Origin: an uncultured Clostridium sp.
GTDB lineage: Bacteria; Bacillota; Clostridia; Clostridiales; Clostridiaceae
DNA: 6,175 bases
Reading direction: 5' to 3'
Assembly: GCF_900769625.1 (NCBI RefSeq)
Contig: NZ_CAAGHK010000101.1
Location: 1-6,175 of the forward strand
The notes below the pieces were generated by a model. The model was not told the DNA's origin. It saw nothing but the letters and a program-made list of their open reading frames with translations, and ran no database searches. Below, piece after piece: positions 1 through 3,555 of this stretch. Position numbers and translations under genes: made by a program. The stretch's first letter is position 1, and every line of letters starts with the position of its first letter.

Positions 1-105
1 AACAACTTATTTCCAATCTATATTATCATTATTATGCATCTATCAGTCCCCCCTTATTAAAATTACTATACTAAAATTCTAGCAAAGTGAGCCTGCTTCC
101 GCTAG

Positions 106-123
106 GCGTAAAATCTTTTACGC
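106..123. repeat. 18-bp dyad in the nagA leader
   Basis: GCGTAAAA and TTTTACGC face each other with only TC between them, a perfect 8-bp inverted repeat. It shares bases 106-107 with an overlapping short stem formed by GCCT (91-94) and AGGC (104-107), so in RNA the two would exclude each other. It lies upstream of the proposed nagA promoter, so it could be a protein-binding site or part of a terminator or leader of an unseen neighbour. Its function is not known. Confidence 0.5.
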
Positions 124-128
124 TTACG

Positions 129-154
129 ATTATACATCAAATTTGATGTATAAT
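129..154. promoter_or_regulatory. Perfect 26-bp palindrome with -10-like box
   Basis: Both 13-base arms match exactly (ATTATACATCAAA and its reverse complement). The right arm ends in a consensus TATAAT at 149-154, a good candidate -10 box for the nag operon. No good -35 box is seen 17 bp upstream, which suggests an activator-dependent or weak promoter, or that the -10 match is chance in AT-rich DNA. A perfect palindrome over a promoter is typical of a dimeric repressor operator. It could also be an AT-rich terminator stem for a gene outside the window, as it is followed by TTTTCT. Confidence 0.45.
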
Positions 155-159
155 TTTCT

Positions 160-171
160 CCAGGTATAGGA
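160..171 (+). promoter_or_regulatory. Candidate NagR half operator (GGTATAG type)
   Basis: CAGGTATAGGA resembles the TGGTATAGA core of operators bound by HutC-subfamily GntR repressors of amino-sugar genes (NagR/YvoA, DasR). It lies just downstream of the TATAAT at 149-154, where a bound repressor would block initiation. Only about half of the usual dyad is conserved, so this is an inference from similarity and from the NagR-type gene at 1722. Confidence 0.35.
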
Positions 172-200
172 AATTATAAAAATTTTTAAAACTGAAGCCT

Positions 201-212
201 AGTTATACCAAT
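201..212 (-). promoter_or_regulatory. Candidate NagR half operator (ATTGGTATA type)
   Basis: Read on the minus strand this is ATTGGTATAACT, a close match to the left half of NagR/DasR-type operators. It is inverted relative to the similar motif at 160-171, and the GGTATA cores are 41 bp apart, close to four helical turns. The two could bind repressor on the same DNA face. In RNA the same bases (163-168 with 204-209) can pair, so a leader stem is an alternative reading. Confidence 0.4.
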
Positions 213-238
213 GGATTAAGAGGTATGAAAAGGCTAAA

Positions 239-1399
239 GTGTTATTCACAAAGTGGGGCGTGGTGCAGCCACTTTTTTATTATCATGATGTGAATACTTG
301 TTTAAAGTATTTGAGGGAGTTCGGCTTTATTCTTATATCTAAAGATAGTATGAATGATATTTCAGATAAGAATAATGATTTAGAAATCATTGATGCAGAA
401 GGTAATTATGTTTCACCGGGATTTATAGATTTACATATACATGGTTCAGGTGGATCTGATGTTATGGATGGTACAATAAAAGATGTTGAGATAATCAGCA
501 GAACAATAGCTGAAACTGGAGTAACTTCATTTTTACCTACAACAATGACTATGAGTAAGGATAAAATTTATAATGCTTTAGAAAATATTAGATTATGCAA
601 AAAGAAAAGTTTTAATGGCGCAAAGGTTTTAGGAGCTCATTTAGAAGGACCATTTATAAATAAAATATATAAGGGAGCTCAAAGTGTAGATTATATAATA
701 GAACCTAGTTATGAATTTATTGAAGATTATCTTGATATTATTAAGATAATTACATTAGCACCTGAAACTGATAAAAAATTAAGTTTTGTAAAAAAAGTAA
801 AAAAGAATAATGATGATATAGTATTATCTATTGGACATTCGAATGCAACTTTTGAAGAAGCTATTGAAGCAATAGAAGAAGGAATAAGTAATGCTACTCA
901 CACATTTAATGCAATGACAGCTTTAAATCATAGAAAGCCTGGAATAGTCGGAGCAGTGTTATCTAAGGATGTATACTGTGAGCTGATAGCAGATAAGATA
1001 CATGTACATCCAGGGATATACAATCTTATGATAAAAACTAAGGGAAAAGATAAGATAGTTTTAATTACTGACTGCATAAGAGCAGGATGTTTAAAGTGTG
1101 GAGTATCTGAATTAGGTGGTCAGAAAGTAATTGTAGATGAAACGACAGCAAGATTAGAAGATGGAACTCTTGCAGGAAGTATATTAACTTTGAATAAAGC
1201 AGTTAAAAACTTTTATGAAAATTCACAGGTTTCTCTATGTGACGTTATAGGCTTAGCTTCTTGGAATCCAGCAAATGATATTGGAATAATAAATGAAAGA
1301 GGAACATTGGATATAGGAAAATATTCAGATATTGTTATATTTGATGAAGATATAAATATTAAGTATACAATAGTTGAAGGTAATATAGTGTTTCAATAA
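239..1399 (+). CDS. nagA: N-acetylglucosamine-6-phosphate deacetylase
   Basis: Cytoplasmic amidohydrolase that removes acetate from GlcNAc-6-phosphate, giving GlcN-6-phosphate for NagB (gene at 2474). From residue 50 on the match to the family is strong. HxH metal ligands sit in GFIDLHIHG (H66, H68). The metal-binding Glu is in GAHLEGPF (E136). Further His ligands are in IGHSNAT (H200) and ATHTFNAM (H221), and the catalytic Asp is in LITDCIRAG (D278). LGGQKV and DGTLAGS near 292-314 are also typical. The two-His HxH fits the binuclear-metal form seen in Bacillus rather than the E. coli form. The 386-residue length is normal. GTG 239 has a weak AAAGG site (228-233) six bases upstream. The first ~26 residues look unlike the family and are encoded by unusually GC-rich DNA, so the start is uncertain; in-frame GTG 290 and ATG 350 are alternatives. 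First gene of the nag cluster. Confidence 0.93.
   Translation: MLFTKWGVVQPLFYYHDVNTCLKYLREFGFILISKDSMNDISDKNNDLEIIDAEGNYVSPGFIDLHIHGSGGSDVMDGTIKDVEIISRTIAETGVTSFLPTTMTMSKDKIYNALENIRLCKKKSFNGAKVLGAHLEGPFINKIYKGAQSVDYIIEPSYEFIEDYLDIIKIITLAPETDKKLSFVKKVKKNNDDIVLSIGHSNATFEEAIEAIEEGISNATHTFNAMTALNHRKPGIVGAVLSKDVYCELIADKIHVHPGIYNLMIKTKGKDKIVLITDCIRAGCLKCGVSELGGQKVIVDETTARLEDGTLAGSILTLNKAVKNFYENSQVSLCDVIGLASWNPANDIGIINERGTLDIGKYSDIVIFDEDINIKYTIVEGNIVFQ
241..297 (+). repeat. Hairpin nested in inverted repeat at nagA 5' end
   Basis: Outer arms 244-250 (ATTCACA) and 289-295 (TGTGAAT) are complementary, and extend to 241 and 297 with one bulged T. Inside lies a 7-bp stem, AAAGTGG (250-256) with CCACTTT (269-275), a 12-base loop and a run of six T (273-278), the form of a Rho-independent terminator. 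Bases 251-270 are 14/20 G+C in a strongly AT-rich gene. It may be a leader attenuator if translation starts downstream, a small inserted palindromic element, or chance structure in coding DNA. Confidence 0.4.
313..319 (+). promoter_or_regulatory. Internal Shine-Dalgarno-like GAGGGAG in nagA
   Basis: GAGGGAG is the best ribosome-binding match near the 5' end of nagA, better than the site before GTG 239. Nine bases downstream the in-frame codon is ATT (329), and the first in-frame ATG is at 350, which is too far for normal spacing. Initiation here would drop the first N-terminal strand of the enzyme. It may simply be coding sequence (Leu-Arg-Glu). Confidence 0.2.
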
Positions 1400-1406
1400 A
1401 GGAGAG
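1398..1406 (+). promoter_or_regulatory. Shine-Dalgarno of the 62-residue ORF
   Basis: AAAGGAGAG overlaps the nagA stop codon and lies nine bases upstream of GTG 1414 (counting from GGAG). This strong, well-placed site is the main reason to accept the small ORF as real and to choose GTG as its start. Confidence 0.7.
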
Positions 1407-1413
1407 AACGAGT

Positions 1414-1602
1414 GTGAAGAAAATAAGAGGAGATATTGTTATTATAAATAATGAGTATAACCGTTATAAAGGTGAACTTCATATTGTATTAAAAGATATG
1501 CCAAATGATGGACGTAAAAATGTTGTAGGTAGAATTCCAGAAAATGAAGTTCATTTACTTGATTATATTGAGCTATGGAAAGTCTTTCAGGTTATACAAT
1601 AG
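1414..1602 (+). CDS. Small hypothetical protein in nag cluster
   Basis: A 62-residue protein that I do not recognise. It starts 14 bases after the nagA stop with a strong Shine-Dalgarno, so it is probably cotranscribed and translated with nagA. There is no signal peptide or membrane segment. The sequence is polar, with alternating hydrophobic residues that suggest beta strands (KIRGDIVIINNEY, GELHIVLKD, HLLDYIELWKVFQVI), and a Gly/Asn-rich turn around PNDGRKNVVG. It could be a small soluble beta-rich protein, a modulator of its neighbours, or a remnant of a larger gene. The alternative GTG at 1412 is out of frame. The codons are like those of its neighbours. No function can be assigned from sequence. 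Confidence 0.65.
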   Translation: MKKIRGDIVIINNEYNRYKGELHIVLKDMPNDGRKNVVGRIPENEVHLLDYIELWKVFQVIQ

Positions 1603-1621
1603 CACAGTGTATAAAATAACT

Positions 1622-1654
1622 TTGATAAATGATATAATAGCTATTATGTATAAT
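1622..1654 (+). promoter_or_regulatory. Candidate promoter region of nagR with palindrome
   Basis: Two TATAAT boxes occur at 1633-1638 and 1649-1654, and TTGATA lies at 1622-1627, but no pair has ideal spacing (TTGATA to the second box is 21 bp). A perfect 14-bp palindrome, ATAATAGCTATTAT, spans 1634-1647, overlapping the first box and reaching close to the second. That is a plausible operator, although AT-rich palindromes arise easily by chance. A promoter here would let the repressor and nagB be transcribed apart from nagA. Confidence 0.3.
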
Positions 1655-1659
1655 TATAG

Positions 1660-1701
1660 AAAAAGTTTTATTATCATAATTTTGCATAATAAAACTTTTT
1701 T
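1660..1701 (+). terminator. AT-rich hairpin before nagR
   Basis: A perfect 15-bp stem (1660-1674 with 1686-1700) encloses an 11-base loop, and the right arm ends in six T (1696-1701). It has the form of a Rho-independent terminator, although only one stem pair is G-C. It sits between the 62-residue ORF and the Shine-Dalgarno of the repressor gene. It could end the nagA transcript, or attenuate read-through to the repressor and nagB. Any promoter at 1633-1654 would have to read through it. Confidence 0.6.
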
Positions 1702-1721
1702 AAAGAAAGGATGAGTAAAAA

Positions 1722-2450
1722 ATGCGTAAAGCATCAAAAGGTAATCCCATTCCATTGTATTACCAAATAAAAGGAATAATTCTAGAGATGATAGAAAATG
1801 AACAGCTTGAACCGGGAGATGCTATTCCATCAGAAAGAGAGTTATGCGATATCCAGGGTGTAAGCAGAATGACAGTAAACAAAGCAATTTTAGAATTGGT
1901 AAATGAGGGGACTTTGTATAGGGTTCAGGGAAAAGGTACTTTTGTATCTAAGCCTAAGGAATGTCAAAAGCTTTCGCAATTAAAAGGATTTACTGAAGAA
2001 ATGACAAGCAAAGGTTATAAAACAGATACCAGAATATTATCATTTCAAATCAAAAAGAGTACAAAAAGAATTCAGGGAATCCTTAAAATCAAAGAAAATG
2101 ATGAAGTTATTATAATAAAAAGGTTAAGGTGTATAAAAGGTGAACCTATAGCTATCGAAACAGTATGGATAGCAAAAGAATTGTTTCAAGATATGACTGA
2201 AGAGATGATTGAAGGAAAATCATTATATTATATATTAAAAAATCAATACAACTATGATTTAGAGAAGGCAGAGGAGACAGTAGAACCTAAAATATTAAAT
2301 ACTTATGAAATTCAGATGTTTGAGAATCCTTTGAATAATTTAGGATTGTTATTTAAGAAGATAGTGTATACAAATAATAATAGACCCTTAGAGTATACTG
2401 AAGCAGTTTATAGAGGTGATAAATACAAGTATGAAATATTTAACGACTAA
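1722..2450 (+). CDS. nagR: GntR-family (HutC/UTRA) repressor, NagR type
   Basis: Cytoplasmic DNA-binding regulator of 242 residues, the usual size for the family. An N-terminal winged helix-turn-helix spans about 11-77: PLYYQIKGII, then PGDAIPSERELCD, the recognition helix in GVSRMTVNKAI, and the wing VQGKGTFVSKP. A UTRA effector-binding domain spans about 86-240 and ends in the characteristic RPLEYTEAVYRGDKYKYEI. Known relatives (YvoA/NagR of Bacillus, DasR of Streptomyces) bind GlcN-6-P or GlcNAc-6-P and release nag operators. Its place between nagA and nagB, and the GGTATA-type motifs before nagA, support the same job here. ATG 1722 follows GAAAGGATGAG (1705-1715), with GGATGAG six bases away. 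The naming is by domain and context; the effector is inferred. Confidence 0.88.
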   Translation: MRKASKGNPIPLYYQIKGIILEMIENEQLEPGDAIPSERELCDIQGVSRMTVNKAILELVNEGTLYRVQGKGTFVSKPKECQKLSQLKGFTEEMTSKGYKTDTRILSFQIKKSTKRIQGILKIKENDEVIIIKRLRCIKGEPIAIETVWIAKELFQDMTEEMIEGKSLYYILKNQYNYDLEKAEETVEPKILNTYEIQMFENPLNNLGLLFKKIVYTNNNRPLEYTEAVYRGDKYKYEIFND

Positions 2451-2466
2451 ACATAGTAATATATTT

Positions 2467-2485
2467 ATAGGAGTTGAAAATTATT
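2467..2485 (+). promoter_or_regulatory. nagB translation start region, possible ATT start
   Basis: The only Shine-Dalgarno is ATAGGAG (2467-2473). The in-frame TTG at 2474 touches it with no spacer, which is very unfavourable. Nine bases after it, ATT at 2483 is followed by AGG ATT ATA, matching the usual NagB N-terminus M-R-I-I with the Met codon replaced by ATT. ATT 2480, six bases away, is also possible. The next ATG (2516) would remove the first beta strand. Natural ATT starts are rare but known (infC in E. coli). Confidence 0.5.
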
Positions 2486-3214
2486 AGGATTATAGTAGTA
2501 AATAATTATGAAGAAATGAGTAAAGAAGCAGCAAGAATTATGGCAAGCTGTGTTACATTAAAGCCAGATAGTGTTCTTGGATTAGCTACAGGAAGTACAC
2601 CATTAGGAATGTATAGTGAATTAATAAATATATATAATAAAAAAGAAGTTAACTTTGAAAATGTAAAATCTTTTAATCTTGATGAATATTATGGATTAAA
2701 TAAAGATAATGAACAAAGCTACAATTATTATATGAATGAAAACTTTTTTAAGCATATTAATATAAAGCCTGAGAATATCAATATTCCAAATGGGGCAGCA
2801 GAAAATATAGAAGAAGAATGTGTTTCATATGAAAAAAGGATTAAAGAAGCAGGCGGAATAGATATTCAGGTACTTGGAATAGGTGTAAATGGACATATTG
2901 GTTTTAATGAACCAGATGTTAAATTTGAAGCAGAAACTCATTTAGTACAATTAGATGAACAGACAATAGAATCAAATGCAAGATTTTTTGAATCTAGAGA
3001 AGAAGTTCCAACAAGTGCAATAAGCATGGGAATTAAGACAATAATGCATTCAAGGAAGATAATTTTATTAGCAAATGGTAAGTCAAAAGCAGATGCAATA
3101 AATAAAGCATTAAATGGAAAGATAACACCAGATGTACCAGCTTCAATCCTACAATTACATTTAGATGTTACCGTTATACTTGATAAGGAAGCAGCAAGCT
3201 TACTTGATGTATAA
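2474..3214 (+). CDS. nagB: Glucosamine-6-phosphate deaminase
   Basis: Cytoplasmic enzyme that converts glucosamine-6-phosphate to fructose-6-phosphate and ammonia, downstream of NagA in amino-sugar use. The phosphate-binding loop is GLATGSTPLGMY (about 36-47). The catalytic base is D70 in FNLDEYYGL. The catalytic stretch GVNGHIGFNEP holds N139, H141 and E146. The C-terminal signature is PASILQLHLDVTVILD (222-237). Length is 246 residues from TTG 2474, or 243 from ATT 2483, both in the normal range. It begins 23 bases after the repressor gene and is probably cotranscribed with it. The gene ends before a strong terminator at 3306. The product is clear; the exact start codon is not (see 2467-2485). 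The Asn at 139, where E. coli has Asp, is as I recall usual in Firmicute enzymes. Confidence 0.95.
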   Translation: MKIIRIIVVNNYEEMSKEAARIMASCVTLKPDSVLGLATGSTPLGMYSELINIYNKKEVNFENVKSFNLDEYYGLNKDNEQSYNYYMNENFFKHINIKPENINIPNGAAENIEEECVSYEKRIKEAGGIDIQVLGIGVNGHIGFNEPDVKFEAETHLVQLDEQTIESNARFFESREEVPTSAISMGIKTIMHSRKIILLANGKSKADAINKALNGKITPDVPASILQLHLDVTVILDKEAASLLDV

Positions 3215-3305
3215 ACTATAAAAATGAATTTTACATAATAGTTAATATATAAGGTGTACTCATTTGCTTATGAAGAATTTTAGATTGTTATTTAAATTTT
3301 ATAAT

Positions 3306-3369
3306 AAAACTCACTAAAACGAACTACCCCCGTGAAATAGATAGGGGTAGTTTGTTTTAGTGAGTTTTT
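3306..3369 (+). terminator. Strong Rho-independent terminator after nagB
   Basis: Arms 3306-3330 and 3344-3368 pair over 25 bp with a single G-U wobble, around a 13-base loop. The stem has a GC core (ACCCC/GGGGT) next to the loop and ends in TTTTT. The left arm begins with AAAA, so the minus strand also yields a hairpin with a T run and the element may work in both directions. It closes the nag cluster and insulates the gene at 3556. Confidence 0.92.
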
Positions 3370-3409
3370 GTTGCTGTTTATTGTGATTTAATATTTCATT
3401 TTACTCTTA

Positions 3410-3439
3410 TTGAAAATAAATATTTTATATTTTTATAAA
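3410..3439 (+). promoter_or_regulatory. Candidate promoter of the surface protein gene
   Basis: TTGAAA (3410-3415) and TATAAA (3434-3439) are separated by 18 bp, an acceptable housekeeping-sigma arrangement, and would give a leader of about 110 bases. A second choice is an extended -10, TGCTATAAA at 3523-3531 with TTGTTA at 3505-3510 (15-bp gap), which would leave a very short leader. The region is so AT-rich that both could be chance. Confidence 0.35.
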
Positions 3440-3555
3440 ACAATGTTAAGTATATTAAGAAAATAGTCGATAATTGTTATAACAGTGTATTGCTTTGAAT
3501 ATACTTGTTACCACCAATTTAATGCTATAAATAAGAGATTAGGAGGAGATTAATA

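Larger units (their letters stand above)
3215..3555. other. Intergenic region nagB to surface protein
   Basis: A 341-bp gap with no supportable gene. Bases 3215-3305 are AT-rich with nothing recognisable. A long terminator lies at 3306-3369. Bases 3370-3540 hold AT-rich DNA with promoter-like boxes and a short palindrome GTTATAAC (3476-3483), ending in the Shine-Dalgarno AGGAGG at 3541-3546. The terminator indicates that the surface protein gene is a separate transcription unit. Confidence 0.7.

Noticed and set aside
1..82. Tail of an upstream plus-strand gene
   Set aside because: All three plus frames are open for only 20-27 codons from the edge and none shows recognisable protein sequence. 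A gene tail cannot be excluded but cannot be supported.
88..215. Known riboswitch or glmS-type ribozyme before nagA
   Set aside because: I could not match conserved cores of c-di-GMP, glmS or other classes; only simple dyads are visible.
225..292. Alternative nagA start at ATG 225
   Set aside because: It is out of frame with nagA, reaches a stop after 22 codons, and its AGAGG site is only one base from the ATG.
2882..2911. NagB N139 as a lost catalytic Asp
   Set aside because: E. coli has Asp here, but Asn in NGHIGFNEP is, as I recall, common in Firmicute NagB. The other catalytic residues are intact, so it is not taken as a defect.
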